Notes: generated from the letters alone by a model not told the origin. Shown: positions 38,320-47,930, counted from the stretch's first letter. The stretch is 64,000 bases of DNA from an uncultured bacterium (GCA_938010045.1 CALLFZ010000002.1:1-64000); one strand, 5' to 3'. Translations and numbers: made by a program.

Positions 38320-39411
38320 TCACTCCGGAAGCACGAACACGTCCGCCGGCGCCACGACCAGGTGTACTCGCACCGGCGACCCTTCGCGCGCCCGCACGGT
38401 CGGACGCAACTCGGCCACTTCAAACGGCACTGGCGCCTCTGTCTCCCCCACCAGTACGTCGTGCCGGACCATCTCGCCCAGCCAGGTCGAGCGGACCACA
38501 AGCGCGGGCATCAGGTTCTCCGCACTGGTCGGCGCGGCGGCGGTGAGGATCCGGCAGACTTCGGGTCGGATGCAGAGTGTTACGTGTGTCCCCGGTGGGA
38601 CGCCGTCCAACCTGGTCGTCGAGACCACGGGGCCGACGGGCGTTTCGACCCGCACGGACGACTCCGCGCGTTCCGCGACGTGGCCTTCGAGGAAATTGGC
38701 CGCGCCGAGAAATCGAGCCACAAACCGGTTGGCCGGCCGCGCGTACACCTCCTCAGGGGTGCCGCACTGTTCGATTCGGCCGTCGCGCAGCACCGCGAGC
38801 CGGTCGGCGATCGCCATCGCCTCTTTTTGATCGTGCGTGACGTAGAGGGTGGTGAGGCCGGCTTCCCGGCACAGGCGGCGGATTTCGCCGCGCAGTTCGG
38901 TGCGGAGCTGCGCATCGAGGTTCGAGAGTGGTTCGTCGAGCAACAGGCACCTCGGATCGGCCGCGAGCGCGCGCGCCAAGGCCACGCGCTGCTGCTGGCC
39001 ACCGGAGAGCTCGGCCGGCCGGGCGTCGGCGCGGTCGGCGAGCCGGACTCTTTCGAGCATCTCCATTGCTCGCCGACGGATCTCCCCGGCGGGGCGGTGC
39101 CGCGCGCGCAACGCCAACGCGACATTCTCGAAGACGGTCATGTGCGGCCAAAGCGCATAGGACTGAAAGACCATTGCGGTGCGCCTCCGATGCGTCGGCT
39201 GATTGGTGATGTCCGTCCCATCGAGGCGAATGCGCCCCGCATCGGGTCGGCAGAGACCCGCCACGCAGCGCAAGAGCGTTGTCTTGCCACAGCCGCTGGG
39301 GCCGAGCAGGAAGAACAGTTCACCCGGTTCGACCGTTAGCGAGATCGCATCCAGGGCGATCCGATGGGCGAATCGCTTACCGACTCCCTCTATGGTTAGT
39401 GAGGAGGCCAT
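38320..39411 (-). CDS. ABC transporter ATP-binding protein with TOBE domain (PotA/FbpC type)
   Basis: A 363-residue ATPase of the group that drives polyamine, iron(III), sulfate or sugar importers. Walker A GPSGCGKTT is at residues 37-45, the Q-loop is VFQSYALWP, the signature LSGGQQQR and Walker B LLLDEPLSNLD. THDQKEAMAIADR and a C-terminal TOBE regulatory domain (residues about 235-363) complete it. No permease or binding protein is beside it, so the transported substrate is open. The frame runs into tRNA-Leu upstream, and the ATG at 39411 fits the family N-terminus. Confidence 0.88.
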   Translation of the reverse strand: MASSLTIEGVGKRFAHRIALDAISLTVEPGELFFLLGPSGCGKTTLLRCVAGLCRPDAGRIRLDGTDITNQPTHRRRTAMVFQSYALWPHMTVFENVALALRARHRPAGEIRRRAMEMLERVRLADRADARPAELSGGQQQRVALARALAADPRCLLLDEPLSNLDAQLRTELRGEIRRLCREAGLTTLYVTHDQKEAMAIADRLAVLRDGRIEQCGTPEEVYARPANRFVARFLGAANFLEGHVAERAESSVRVETPVGPVVSTTRLDGVPPGTHVTLCIRPEVCRILTAAAPTSAENLMPALVVRSTWLGEMVRHDVLVGETEAPVPFEVAELRPTVRAREGSPVRVHLVVAPADVFVLPE

Positions 39412-39464
39412 GCCGAACCGCATTGGGGGCGAAGGCGCCCGGGGCCGCGTACGGAGCGGCTCCA

Positions 39465-39549
39465 TGGTGCTCGGGGGGGGATTCGAACCCCCACGCCTTG
39501 CGGCACATGCCCCTCAAACATGCGTGTCTGCCAATTCCACCACCCGAGC
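39465..39549 (-). tRNA. tRNA-Leu (anticodon GAG)
   Basis: The minus strand folds as a class II tRNA. The acceptor GCTCGGG pairs with CCCGAGC, and the anticodon stem CATGT/GCATG encloses the loop TTGAGGG. A variable arm and T-loop GGTTCGAATC are present, and an encoded ACCA lies at the 3' end. It reads CUC codons. Confidence 0.95.
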
Positions 39550-39621
39550 ACACCGGAACGATGGCGGCCAATACCAAGCCTAGCCCACGGGGCGAAGGGG
39601 CGCAAGATGCGGCGGCGTGCC

Positions 39622-40716
39622 TCAGCGGGGCGAGGCGCCGTCACGGGCCAATTGCGCAAGTGCGGCGTCCGCCAGCACCAGCGCCGCCATCGCCTCGACA
39701 ATCGGCACGGCCCGCGGCACGACGCAGGGATCGTGGCGGCCGCCTGCCTCGATGACCGTCGGTTCGCCATCGAACCGGGCGGTGGTCTGGGGTTGGCCGA
39801 TGGTGGCGGGCGGCTTGAAGGCCACGCGGAGCACGATCGGTTCCCCGTTCGAGATGCCGCCCTGTACACCGCCGCTGCGGTTCGTTGCGGTGCCGAGCCG
39901 TCCGTTCTTCCACACGAACATGTCGTTGTGTTGAGATCCGCGCCGCCGCGTGCCCTCAAAGCCCGAGCCGATCTCGAAACCTTTGGTCGCCGGGATGGAG
40001 AGCATCGCCTGGGCGAGTCGGGCCTCGAGTTTTTCGAATACCGGTTCGCCCCAGCCAGCGGGCACACCGCGGCACACGCACGCGACCACGCCGCCAATGG
40101 AATCTCGCGCGTCGCGCGCGGCGCGCACCGCGGCGGCCATCGCCTCCGCCGCGGCCGCATCGGGGCAGCGCGTCGGATGCGCATCCACCTGCGCGCGCGT
40201 GAGCGTTTCCACCTCGGGTTCCGGCGCCGCGACCTCGCCGATCGCGGCGACCCACGCGACGATCTCGACGCCGAACCGGCGGCGCAGCCACAGCTCTGCG
40301 ATCGCACCGGCGGCGACACGGCCGACCGTCTCCCGCGCGCTCGACCGCCCGCCGCCGCTCGAGGCATGAATCCCGTACTTCGCCAGATAGGTGAAGTCGG
40401 CGTGGGACGGCCGCGGCGCGGCGCGCATGGCGCCGTAGTCGGCCGGCCGCGTGTCGCGGTTGGCCACCAGCAGGCCGATGGGCGTGCCGAGCGTAAGACC
40501 GTGTTCCACGCCAGATAGGATCGTGACCCGGTCGGCTTCGTTGCGAGGCGTCGCGAGGTCGCTCTGGCCCGGTCGGCGGCGGTCGAGCTGAGGCTGGATG
40601 TCCGCCTCGGAGAGCGGCAGGCGTGGTGGGCAGCCGTCCACCACGCACCCGACACCACCGCCGTGCGACTCGCCGAACGTCGTGACGCGAAACCAGGTGC
40701 CGAAGGTGCTGGACAT
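39622..40716 (-). CDS. aroC: chorismate synthase
   Basis: A 364-residue FMN-dependent enzyme making chorismate from EPSP, the last shikimate step. Family signatures are [14 protein letters not shown], the [15 protein letters not shown] loop, [11 protein letters not shown] and [13 protein letters not shown], together with the C-terminal part. The ATG overlaps the stop of the thioredoxin-like gene by one base (TGATG). An upstream in-frame extension is not supported. Confidence 0.96.
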   Translation of the reverse strand: MSSTFGTWFRVTTFGESHGGGVGCVVDGCPPRLPLSEADIQPQLDRRRPGQSDLATPRNEADRVTILSGVEHGLTLGTPIGLLVANRDTRPADYGAMRAAPRPSHADFTYLAKYGIHASSGGGRSSARETVGRVAAGAIAELWLRRRFGVEIVAWVAAIGEVAAPEPEVETLTRAQVDAHPTRCPDAAAAEAMAAAVRAARDARDSIGGVVACVCRGVPAGWGEPVFEKLEARLAQAMLSIPATKGFEIGSGFEGTRRRGSQHNDMFVWKNGRLGTATNRSGGVQGGISNGEPIVLRVAFKPPATIGQPQTTARFDGEPTVIEAGGRHDPCVVPRAVPIVEAMAALVLADAALAQLARDGASPR

Positions 40717-41837
40717 CACGGGCCGCCGGTGGATGACGCCGGCGCCTCCGCGGCGGGCGGGGCGTTCGTGGCGGAGGGGGCATGAGTGGCGGACGTCCAC
40801 TCGAGCGCGGCCCCCTTCGCGGCCTCCGCGAGGGGCCGCGCGTCGCGGAGACGACGCAGAAACTCGAGATTCTTCCGCACCTCGGCCTTGGTCTCGTCAT
40901 CCGACGCTACCTCGAGCGCCCGCTGCTCAACCTCGAGCGCCGCGTCGGTGAGGCCGGTGAACTGCAGGACGATGGCCAGCGTGTCGAGGATCGACGCGTC
41001 GCGGCCGCCCGTGAGCTCGACGGCGCGGCGCGCGGCGCGGATCGCGACTTCCGGGTCGCGCATCTCCAGCGGCAGTGGCGAGGGCGCGGCGAGGGTCCAG
41101 GCCAAATCGTTCAGCTCGCGCGGCGAGTCGGCCATGATCTCGACGACCTTCCGCTGATGCTCGCGAACCGCGTCCATGTTGCCAGTCTGCGCGAGCAGGC
41201 CCATGCGGAGGTGGTGCAGTTCCATGCGCCGGGGCTCGTCGACGAGCATGCGGTCCACGAGGCTGAGCGCCTTGGTGAAATCCTGGTTTTGCAGTGCAGC
41301 GGCCAGCAGCTCTTGCTGCTGTTCGCGTTGCTGGCGTTTGCCGGGATCGTACGCGCCCTGCACGAGGTCCGTGAGCACGCCGCGGAGACCCTCCATCGGG
41401 TGCCCCGCCCAGACGATCACACCGTTGGTGTCCACCACAAACGCATGTGGAATACCTTCGACGTCCTTGTACCACGCCTCGGTGGTGGAGCGTTTCGGGT
41501 CAATCGCGATGCGGTAGGTGAGTTTCAGCGACTCGACGAAGGGCCGCACCTTCGACTCGTCCTCGTCGGTCAAACCCACGATCACCACATGGCGATCCTT
41601 GAACTCTGCCTGCAGTTCGTTCAGATGAGGGGCGGTGGCGCGGCAGGGACCGCACCAGGTGGCCCACAGCTCGACAACGTAGCGGGTTTGGCCGTCGGGT
41701 TTGGAGGGGGAGACGGCGTCGCCGTTCAGCCAGACAGCGACGCCCTCCAGCGATGGCGCGCGGTCGCCAATGTCGAGTGCCCCCGCGGCGGACACCGCCA
41801 CCGCGAGGATTCCGATCGGGCGGAGAGCTGTGTGCAT
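40716..41837 (-). CDS. exported TlpA/ResA-like thiol-disulfide oxidoreductase with TPR-like tail
   Basis: A 373-residue protein with a signal peptide ([15 protein letters not shown]). The thioredoxin domain (residues about 22-160) has the redox site W61-C62-G-P-C65 and the cis-proline segment [10 protein letters not shown]. The C-terminal 200 residues are helical with tetratricopeptide-like spacing ([22 protein letters not shown]). It is probably periplasmic, acting in cytochrome maturation or disulfide reduction. It is coupled to aroC by TGATG, though the functions look unrelated. Confidence 0.88.
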   Translation of the reverse strand: MHTALRPIGILAVAVSAAGALDIGDRAPSLEGVAVWLNGDAVSPSKPDGQTRYVVELWATWCGPCRATAPHLNELQAEFKDRHVVIVGLTDEDESKVRPFVESLKLTYRIAIDPKRSTTEAWYKDVEGIPHAFVVDTNGVIVWAGHPMEGLRGVLTDLVQGAYDPGKRQQREQQQELLAAALQNQDFTKALSLVDRMLVDEPRRMELHHLRMGLLAQTGNMDAVREHQRKVVEIMADSPRELNDLAWTLAAPSPLPLEMRDPEVAIRAARRAVELTGGRDASILDTLAIVLQFTGLTDAALEVEQRALEVASDDETKAEVRKNLEFLRRLRDARPLAEAAKGAALEWTSATHAPSATNAPPAAEAPASSTGGP

Positions 41838-41916
41838 GCCTCCACTATCCCAGAACCGGCCACCGACGCAAGGCGGATCGTCGTGGCCGCAGAGGGAAGA
41901 GAGTTTTCCGAGCCGC

Positions 41917-41945
41917 TTGCGTTCGTACCGCGCCCTCCGTACCGT
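41917..41945 (+). promoter_or_regulatory. candidate promoter of tRNA-Ser
   Basis: TTGCGT and TACCGT are spaced 17 bases apart and end 22 bases before the tRNA. It is a pattern match with moderate similarity to the consensus. Confidence 0.3.
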
Positions 41946-41967
41946 AGCGGCGTCCGCACAGTTTGCC

Positions 41968-42062
41968 GGAGAGGTGGCTGAGTGGCTGAAAGCGGCGGTT
42001 TGCTAAACCGTTATACTGGCCGAACGCCGGTATCGGGGGTTCGAATCCCCCCCTCTCCGCCA
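41968..42062 (+). tRNA. tRNA-Ser (anticodon GCT)
   Basis: A class II tRNA of 95 bases including encoded CCA. The acceptor GGAGAGG pairs with CCTCTCC. The anticodon arm GCGGTTTGCTAAACCGT presents GCT, which reads AGC/AGU. A long variable arm and T-loop GGTTCGAATC follow. Confidence 0.96.
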
Positions 42063-42120
42063 GCGGCGCCGCGGCTCATGGCGTGGGGCGGCCGGATCGC
42101 CAGCCATGAGGTGGGCTCGT

Positions 42121-42151
42121 TTGACACCGACCGGGGCCGGTGATCGAATAC
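42121..42151 (+). promoter_or_regulatory. candidate promoter of tRNA-Val
   Basis: A perfect TTGACA lies at 42121 and a GAATAC box at 42146. The tRNA begins 10 bases further on. The spacing is slightly long, so the exact -10 is uncertain. Confidence 0.4.
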
Positions 42152-42160
42152 AACTTCGCC

Positions 42161-42237
42161 GGGCGCTTAGCTCAGTTGGCTAGAGCACTACCTTGACATG
42201 GTAGGGGTCACAGGTTCAAGTCCTGTAGCGCCCACCA
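42161..42237 (+). tRNA. tRNA-Val (anticodon GAC)
   Basis: A standard 77-base tRNA including CCA. The acceptor GGGCGCT pairs with AGCGCCC. The D-arm is GCTCAGTTGGCTAGAGC, and the anticodon stem CTACC/GGTAG encloses TTGACAT. The T-arm is CAGGTTCAAGTCCTG. It reads GUC. Confidence 0.97.
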
Positions 42238-42362
42238 CCTCGTCTTTGTCCGACAGGTCCGACAGGTCGGACGGGTCTCTTGCGGTCGGTGCGGCGCGGG
42301 TGATAGGTTGCGGCGCCGTGGAGACGAATCCGTCATCCGATCTCCATCGTTCCCGGCGCTGC

Positions 42363-44372
42363 ATGGTGTGGCCGCTGGGCGCGGGCGTCGAAGGATCTCC
42401 GGAGGCCGTGTGGCCGACCGCGCGGCTCGGCGAGGCGGGTGCCTCGCTGATGCGGCTGAGTGCGGCCCGGTTTCCGGTGCCGCCCGGCTTTGTGATCTCG
42501 GCCGAGGTGGGCGCCTTCTATGCGCGCAGCGGCGGGCGGTTTCCACCGGGTGTTTGGGATCAGATCCGCCAGCAACTGGCGCGGATCGAACGGACGGTGG
42601 TGAGCGAGCGGGACCGCGCGCCTCGACCGCTGCTGCTGCGGGTGCGGATGGAGGCGCCCGTGGACGAAGCCGTCGCATCGCCGACCGTGATGGTCCTCGG
42701 CGTTAGCGAAGCTGCGGCCGAGCGGCTGGCCGACGCCACCGGCCACACCGCCCCTGGGTGGCGCGCCTGGGCGCGCCTGTTGCGCGCGTACGGCTCAACG
42801 GTGCTGCACGCCGCGCCAGATGTGCTCGACGAGACGCGCACTCGCCTGCTGCGGCGGCATCGAGTGGCATCGGAAACCGCGCTGACCGCGGAGGGCGCCC
42901 GCGAGCTGTGCGCGGAACTGCGCCGCGTCCTCTGGGACCAGGCCCGACAACCCGTTCCCATCGAGCTCGAGGACCAATTGCGGGGCCTGCTCGTATGGGC
43001 CTACGAACGTTGGTCGCATGTGAATTGTCCGGACGAATCTACCGGCGGCCTTCGCTTCGGGGTTCCGGTCGTCGCCACGATGGCGGTGTTGAGTGACCTC
43101 GATGAGAGTTCCGTCGCCTGCGCCGCGTGGTCCCGCGACCCGATCACCGGCGCGCCGGGCGTCTCCGGCCGACTGCTGGCGGACGACACTCAGCCTCCCG
43201 ACCCCTCGGCGGGTCTGCCGTTGGCGACGCTCGCCTCGGCGCGCGATCCACAGTTGCGCGTCGCCCACGGACAGATTCAACGCTACACGCAACGCGCCGA
43301 GCAGATCGCGGGCTGGCCGCAAATGATCGAATACGTCGTCGAGAGCGGCCGCCTCTGGGTGGTCGGCGCGCTACCCGCGAGGGCCGCGCCGTGGGCCACG
43401 CTGCGGTGGGCGGTGGACCTCGTCGGTGCCGATGGGAGCGATCGTGGCGGGCCGGTGCGCGACGTACTGCTGCGGTTGACGCCTCGCGATCTCGGGCGTC
43501 AGGTCCGCCTCCCGACCGCCACGCGGCACGTCCGCGAGACGGTGCTCGAGTGGTGCCGCGCTCACCGTCGAATTCAAGTGCTCGGTTTGCAGATCGGTGA
43601 GCATCCGCCGGGCGCGCCGGACGCCAGCGCCGCCGATGGCGTGATGTGGTGGCTCGAAGCGTCGCCGGGATCTGACCGGCCGCGCGAGGCAATGTGGGCT
43701 GTCCTCAACCGGCTCTTTGCGCGTCACCGCGGGCGGCCCGTCGCGCTGGTGGTGCCGGCGGACTGGTTTGCGCCTCGCGCGACGGCGCCGGCGGCCGGCG
43801 TCGCGAGCACGCCGCTGGCTCACCTGCCGCCGGTGTTGCGGCGTGCGGTGAGAGCCCGGATTCGTCCGCGGCTGGCCATCGCGGTTCCGGCGGGTGATCT
43901 CGGGCGGGGCGCGCTGGCTGCGATCGAGGCGTTGCGACGCGAGGTGCAGGGGGTTGAGGGTGCGCTCGAACGCCGTCTGCGCATCGAAACGGGCGTGGCG
44001 GTGGACTGTCCGCGCGCGGTGCTGGTGCTGGACTCGGTCAGTGAGATGGCGGCCTTCGCGGTGCTCGACCTCGACCGGCTCGACGCCGCGCTCCGGGGTC
44101 GCAGGTTCCGCGCGGATGAGGCGAACCACCGGCCATTTGATGCGGATGGACTTGGCGTGTTGATCGAGACCGGCGTGCGTCGCGTGCGCGAGGCTCAACC
44201 GCGGTTCCGGTTGGTGGCGGCGCTCCGTGGCATGCCGTCGCCCGCGCTGCTGCGGCTGTGCCTGCGCCTGGAGCTGGATGCGATCGCCGTGCCGGATCCA
44301 CTCGCGGCGCCCGCCAGCCTGGCCGCCGCGCAAGTGTCGCTCCGGGTCGAGGTCAGCGAGTCGGCGATGTAA
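42363..44372 (+). CDS. pyruvate phosphate dikinase-like protein lacking catalytic residues
   Basis: A 669-residue protein aligning with PPDK from end to end by motif order. The N-terminal segment has FPVPPGFVISAEVGAFY, then MAVLSDLDESS and SRDPITG from the ATP-grasp part, and ESGRLWVVGALPARAAPWA. The C-terminal segment has VDCPRAVLVLDSVSEMA and ANHRPFDADGLGVLIETGVR, ending LDAIAVPDPLAAPASLAAAQ. The swivelling domain with the phospho-histidine (TSHAAVVA) is missing. The catalytic cysteine region (normally ICGEHGGDP) reads VAALRGMPSP, and the FGTNDLTQ motif is lost. It is about 200 residues shorter than PPDK. It is probably a pseudoenzyme. The start could also be a GTG at 42318. It precedes fixC by 113 bases. 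Confidence 0.72.
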   Translation: MVWPLGAGVEGSPEAVWPTARLGEAGASLMRLSAARFPVPPGFVISAEVGAFYARSGGRFPPGVWDQIRQQLARIERTVVSERDRAPRPLLLRVRMEAPVDEAVASPTVMVLGVSEAAAERLADATGHTAPGWRAWARLLRAYGSTVLHAAPDVLDETRTRLLRRHRVASETALTAEGARELCAELRRVLWDQARQPVPIELEDQLRGLLVWAYERWSHVNCPDESTGGLRFGVPVVATMAVLSDLDESSVACAAWSRDPITGAPGVSGRLLADDTQPPDPSAGLPLATLASARDPQLRVAHGQIQRYTQRAEQIAGWPQMIEYVVESGRLWVVGALPARAAPWATLRWAVDLVGADGSDRGGPVRDVLLRLTPRDLGRQVRLPTATRHVRETVLEWCRAHRRIQVLGLQIGEHPPGAPDASAADGVMWWLEASPGSDRPREAMWAVLNRLFARHRGRPVALVVPADWFAPRATAPAAGVASTPLAHLPPVLRRAVRARIRPRLAIAVPAGDLGRGALAAIEALRREVQGVEGALERRLRIETGVAVDCPRAVLVLDSVSEMAAFAVLDLDRLDAALRGRRFRADEANHRPFDADGLGVLIETGVRRVREAQPRFRLVAALRGMPSPALLRLCLRLELDAIAVPDPLAAPASLAAAQVSLRVEVSESAM

Positions 44373-44485
44373 CGCGCCGCGTTTCGCTTGACTTGGATGC
44401 GCGGGAACGCGATCAATGCGCGCTTGCGCCGTGCCGGCGCGGCCGAGCGGGCCCAGAGCCTATGCCGCGGCGGGGATGGAGTTGG

Positions 44486-45814
44486 ATGAGCTCAGACGAC
44501 ACGGTTCCGATGGACGCCATCGTCGTCGGCGGTGGCCCGGCGGGGCTGACCGCCGCGCTGGTGCTCGCGCGCGCGGGCCGGCAGGTGATGGTGGTCGAGC
44601 GCGGCGAGTACTGCGGCGCGAAGAACGTGGGCGGATTGCTCTACGGCAGCGTGCTCGCGCGCTTGATGCCGGAGTACGTCCGCGAGGCCCCGCTCGAACG
44701 TCCCGTTTCCCGCCGGCGGCTCACCTTCCTGGCCGACACGGAGGAGATCGCGCTCGAGTTCGGTGCGGCGGCCTGGTCCGAGCCTCCCTTCAACCACACG
44801 CACGTTGTACATCGCTCACAGTTCGACCGTTGGTACGCGAAGCAGGCCGAGGACGCCGGTGCGAACCTGATCGAGGGCATGGTGGTGGACGCGCTGCTCT
44901 ACGAGGGCGACCGCGCCTCGAAGCGCGCGGTCGGCGTGCGGTTGCGCGGCGACGAGGAATTCCGCGCGCCGATCGTGATCCTCGCCGACGGCGCCAACTG
45001 CCTCGTGAGCGAGAGCGCGCGCCTCGCGCTCGGGTTGCGGCCCGGCCGCGTGCGGCAGGAGTACGCGATTGGCGTGAAGGAGATCCTCGGCCTGCCGCGC
45101 GGCACGATCGAAGACCGGTTCCAACTCGAGCCGCATCAGGGGATGGCGCTCGACTTTTTCGGCGTCCCCTTTCGCGGGCTGATCGGCGCGGGGTTCATCT
45201 ACACCGCGCGGGAGTCGCTGCACCTCGGGTTCGCCGCGCGGATCGAGTCGCTTGCGCGCTCGGGCCTGACGCCCAACGAGGTCATCGAGGGCTTCAAAGC
45301 CCACCCCGCGGTGCGCCGCCTCATCCGCGGGGCGGAACTGCTCGAATATTCGGCCCACATGATCCCCGAGGGCGGTTACGATGCCATCGGCGACCTGCAC
45401 GGACCCGGCGTGATGATCGCGGGCGATGCGGCGGGGCTGGTGAATTTTTCGCTCTACAAGGAGGGCACAAATCTCGCGATGGAGTCCGGCGCGATGGCCG
45501 CCGAGACCGCGCTCGAGGCGCTCAAGGCGGGCGATACGTCCGCCGCGCGGCTGGCCGCCTACCGTCGGCGGCTCGAGGACAGCTGGGTGATGTCCGACCT
45601 GCGCCGCTACCGCCACGTCGGTGAGGTGCTCGCCGGCTCGCCCGACCTGCTCGACCTTTACCCCCGCAAGGCCGCGAAGTTGCTCACCGACTATTTCGCG
45701 GTAAGCTGCCGCAGCAAGTCCGAGGTTCAACGCGAGGCCTGGCGCGCGTTCTGGCGCGGCCTGCCGAAACTGCGCGCCGCGCGGGACCTCTGGCGCGCGC
45801 GCCGGCTCGTGTGA
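44486..45814 (+). CDS. fixC: FixC, ETF-quinone oxidoreductase-type flavoprotein
   Basis: A 442-residue FAD enzyme that passes electrons from the electron transfer flavoprotein towards quinone. The FAD site is AIVVGGGPAGLTAALVLARA, followed by CGAKNVGGLLYG and the second FAD segment GVMIAGDAAGLVNFSLYKEG. The amphipathic membrane-contact part is FFGVPFRGLIGAGFIY. GGAG lies 6 bases before the ATG, and the long upstream frame is rejected. It is the first gene of a fixC-X-etfB-etfA operon. Confidence 0.93.
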   Translation: MSSDDTVPMDAIVVGGGPAGLTAALVLARAGRQVMVVERGEYCGAKNVGGLLYGSVLARLMPEYVREAPLERPVSRRRLTFLADTEEIALEFGAAAWSEPPFNHTHVVHRSQFDRWYAKQAEDAGANLIEGMVVDALLYEGDRASKRAVGVRLRGDEEFRAPIVILADGANCLVSESARLALGLRPGRVRQEYAIGVKEILGLPRGTIEDRFQLEPHQGMALDFFGVPFRGLIGAGFIYTARESLHLGFAARIESLARSGLTPNEVIEGFKAHPAVRRLIRGAELLEYSAHMIPEGGYDAIGDLHGPGVMIAGDAAGLVNFSLYKEGTNLAMESGAMAAETALEALKAGDTSAARLAAYRRRLEDSWVMSDLRRYRHVGEVLAGSPDLLDLYPRKAAKLLTDYFAVSCRSKSEVQREAWRAFWRGLPKLRAARDLWRARRLV

Positions 45815-45836
45815 CCCGGCGCGACGGAGACCATCC

Positions 45837-46136
45837 ATGAGCAATGACGAGTCGATGCCGTTGACCGACAAGCTCTACCGCACCCGCTACGAGCCCGACG
45901 CCGCGCACCCGCATGTGCGCGTGGACGCGGAAGCGTACCGGCGGGCCGGCACAAAAAAGCTGTTGAAGATCTGCCCCGCCGAGGTGTACAAACCGGCACC
46001 GAACGATCCGGAGGCAGTTCAAACATCGCATGAGAACTGCCTTGAGTGCGGCACGTGCCGCCAGGCCGCGCCGGAGGAGGGCGTTGAGTGGACGATGCCG
46101 GACGGCGGCAAGGGCGTGAAATACCGGTATGGGTGA
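45837..46136 (+). CDS. fixX: FixX, ferredoxin-like electron carrier
   Basis: A 99-residue Fe-S protein that works with FixC. Four cysteines suited to one [4Fe-4S] cluster are seen in KICPAEVY and ENCLECGTC. The C-terminus VEWTMPDGGKGVKYRYG is typical of FixX. It lies 22 bases after fixC. Confidence 0.92.
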   Translation: MSNDESMPLTDKLYRTRYEPDAAHPHVRVDAEAYRRAGTKKLLKICPAEVYKPAPNDPEAVQTSHENCLECGTCRQAAPEEGVEWTMPDGGKGVKYRYG

Positions 46137-46157
46137 GTCCGCGGGAGGACGATTCGC

Positions 46158-46955
46158 ATGGCGCTGACAATCGCAGTCGTGGCGCGCGAGGTCTGGGACA
46201 CGCGCGACCTGAGCGGCACAGTGCTCGACGAGAACGGCCGGCTTCGGCCCGGCGCGCTGCCGACGCGGTACGAACCGGAAGACCTCAACGCGCTCGAGGC
46301 CGCCTTGCGGCTCAAGGATGCGCAGGGTGCGACGGTCACGGTGCTCAGCCCCGGTGAGGTGCGGCAGGTGGACGTCGCGCGCGAGGCGCTCTACCGCGGC
46401 GCAGACGGCGCGGTGCGGATCGCCGCCGATCCGGATGAGCTCGACGACGCTGCGCTCGGCGCGCTGCTCGCCGCGGCCATTCGGAAGCTCGGCTCGGTGA
46501 ACCTGGTGCTGGTGGGCACCGCGGTGCCCGACACTGCCGGCTCGCTGCTCGCGCGCCATCTGGCGCAGGCGCTGGGATGGCCGGCGATCTTGTGGGTGGA
46601 CGCGATTGAGGAGACCGCCGCGGACCGCGTCATCGCACGGCGCGCGATCGAAATGGGCTATGAGTCGGTGGAAGCCCCCCTCCCCGCGCTGCTCGCGATC
46701 GGCGTCGCGCTGCTCGAGGACGACCCCCGCGCGCCGCGGCCCGCGAAGGCCATGTTGAAGCTGAAGCTCAAGAAGGCCGAGGTGCCAGTCTGGACACCCG
46801 CTGAGCTGGGCATTCCCGATCCCGCGGCGCGTTGCGTCACCCGGCGGCGGCGCCGCGAACCGGTGCCACCGCGCGTGATCGAAACGCGCACCGTGGACCC
46901 CGAGAACGAGGCCGAGCTGCGCGCGATGCTGGACAGTGTCCGGAAAGGAGCCTGA
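46158..46955 (+). CDS. etfB: electron transfer flavoprotein beta subunit (FixA)
   Basis: A 265-residue small ETF subunit. The N-terminal nucleotide-binding fold begins at LTIAVVAREVWDT. EPEDLNALEAALRLKDAQGA, VLVGTAVPDTAGSLLARHLA and the AMLKLKLKKAEVPVW segment are family features. In the FixABCX type this subunit takes part in NADH-dependent electron bifurcation. That activity is inferred from the four-gene context. It is followed by etfA after 3 bases. Confidence 0.9.
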   Translation: MALTIAVVAREVWDTRDLSGTVLDENGRLRPGALPTRYEPEDLNALEAALRLKDAQGATVTVLSPGEVRQVDVAREALYRGADGAVRIAADPDELDDAALGALLAAAIRKLGSVNLVLVGTAVPDTAGSLLARHLAQALGWPAILWVDAIEETAADRVIARRAIEMGYESVEAPLPALLAIGVALLEDDPRAPRPAKAMLKLKLKKAEVPVWTPAELGIPDPAARCVTRRRRREPVPPRVIETRTVDPENEAELRAMLDSVRKGA

Positions 46956-46958
46956 CCC

Positions 46959-47930
46959 ATGTCCCGAGTTCTGGTGATCGCCGAAGTGGCGGATGGCGTG
47001 TTCAACGACATTTCGCTGCAGTGTCTCGCCGCCGCGCGCGCGCTGGCCGGCCCTGAGGGTGAGGTCGAGGCGATGCTCGTCGGCGCGAGCGTCCGCCCCC
47101 ATGCGGCGCGGCTAGCCGCCGGCGGCGCCGACTACGTGACGGTGGTCGACGACGCGCGTCTGGCCACCTACACCACCGAGCCTTGGCTTGCTGCCGCGCG
47201 CGCTCAGCTCGCCGCCGCCCCTGCCGCCGCAGTGCTGCTGCCCGCCACGACGATCGGCAACGACCTCGGGCCCGCCCTGGCCGCCAGCCTCGGTGCGGCA
47301 TCGGTCGTTGATGCCGACGGCGTGGCGATCGAAGACGGCCGGCCAGTCGCGTGGCGCGTCGGGTTCGATCGCAAGGTCCGAACCACGTGGGCGCCGGAGG
47401 GCGATCGGCCGCTCGTGGCGACGCTGCGCGACGGCGCCGCGCCCATGCCTGGCCCCGACGCGGCGCGCGCAGGCACCATCCGCACCCTCGCGCTCGACGA
47501 GGTTCTCGCGGGCGGGGGCTTCCTCACCAAGGTGGTGCGACGCGACGTCGCCGCGCGCACGGTCAATCTGCGCGACGCAGACGTCATTGTCGCCGCCGGT
47601 GCCGGCGTGGGCAGTCCCGAGGGGGTGGACCTGGTCCGTCGGCTCGCCGCGGCGCTGGGCGGCGAGGTCGGCGCCACTCGCGCAGTGGTTGACGCCGGCT
47701 GGCTTTCGGCCGATCGGCAGATCGGCCAGACCGGCGCGACCGTGCGGCCGGACCTTTACATCGCGTGTGGCATCAGCGGCGCGATTCAACACCGAGTTGG
47801 CATGCTCGACTCTCGGACGGTGATCGCGATCAACACCGACCCCAATGCGCCGATATTTCGGTCCGCGCACTATCGGATTGTTGGCGACCTGAAGGCTGTG
47901 ATTCCGAAACTGCTGAAGCTGCTCAGCTGA
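46959..47930 (+). CDS. etfA: electron transfer flavoprotein alpha subunit (FixB)
   Basis: A 323-residue large ETF subunit. The C-terminal FAD domain is clear: GAGVGSPEGVDLVRRLAAAL, DAGWLSADRQIGQTGATVRP, YIACGISGAIQHRVGM and INTDPNAPIFRSAHYRIVGD. The N-terminal half is the Rossmann-like part shared with the beta subunit. A perfect 18-base palindrome (47918-47935) covers the stop codon and may aid transcript ending. It is the last gene of the operon. Confidence 0.93.
   Translation: MSRVLVIAEVADGVFNDISLQCLAAARALAGPEGEVEAMLVGASVRPHAARLAAGGADYVTVVDDARLATYTTEPWLAAARAQLAAAPAAAVLLPATTIGNDLGPALAASLGAASVVDADGVAIEDGRPVAWRVGFDRKVRTTWAPEGDRPLVATLRDGAAPMPGPDAARAGTIRTLALDEVLAGGGFLTKVVRRDVAARTVNLRDADVIVAAGAGVGSPEGVDLVRRLAAALGGEVGATRAVVDAGWLSADRQIGQTGATVRPDLYIACGISGAIQHRVGMLDSRTVIAINTDPNAPIFRSAHYRIVGDLKAVIPKLLKLLS

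Noticed and set aside
42198-42362. Start of the PPDK-like gene inside tRNA-Val
   Set aside because: The open frame begins within the tRNA, which cannot be coding. Homology starts after 42363.
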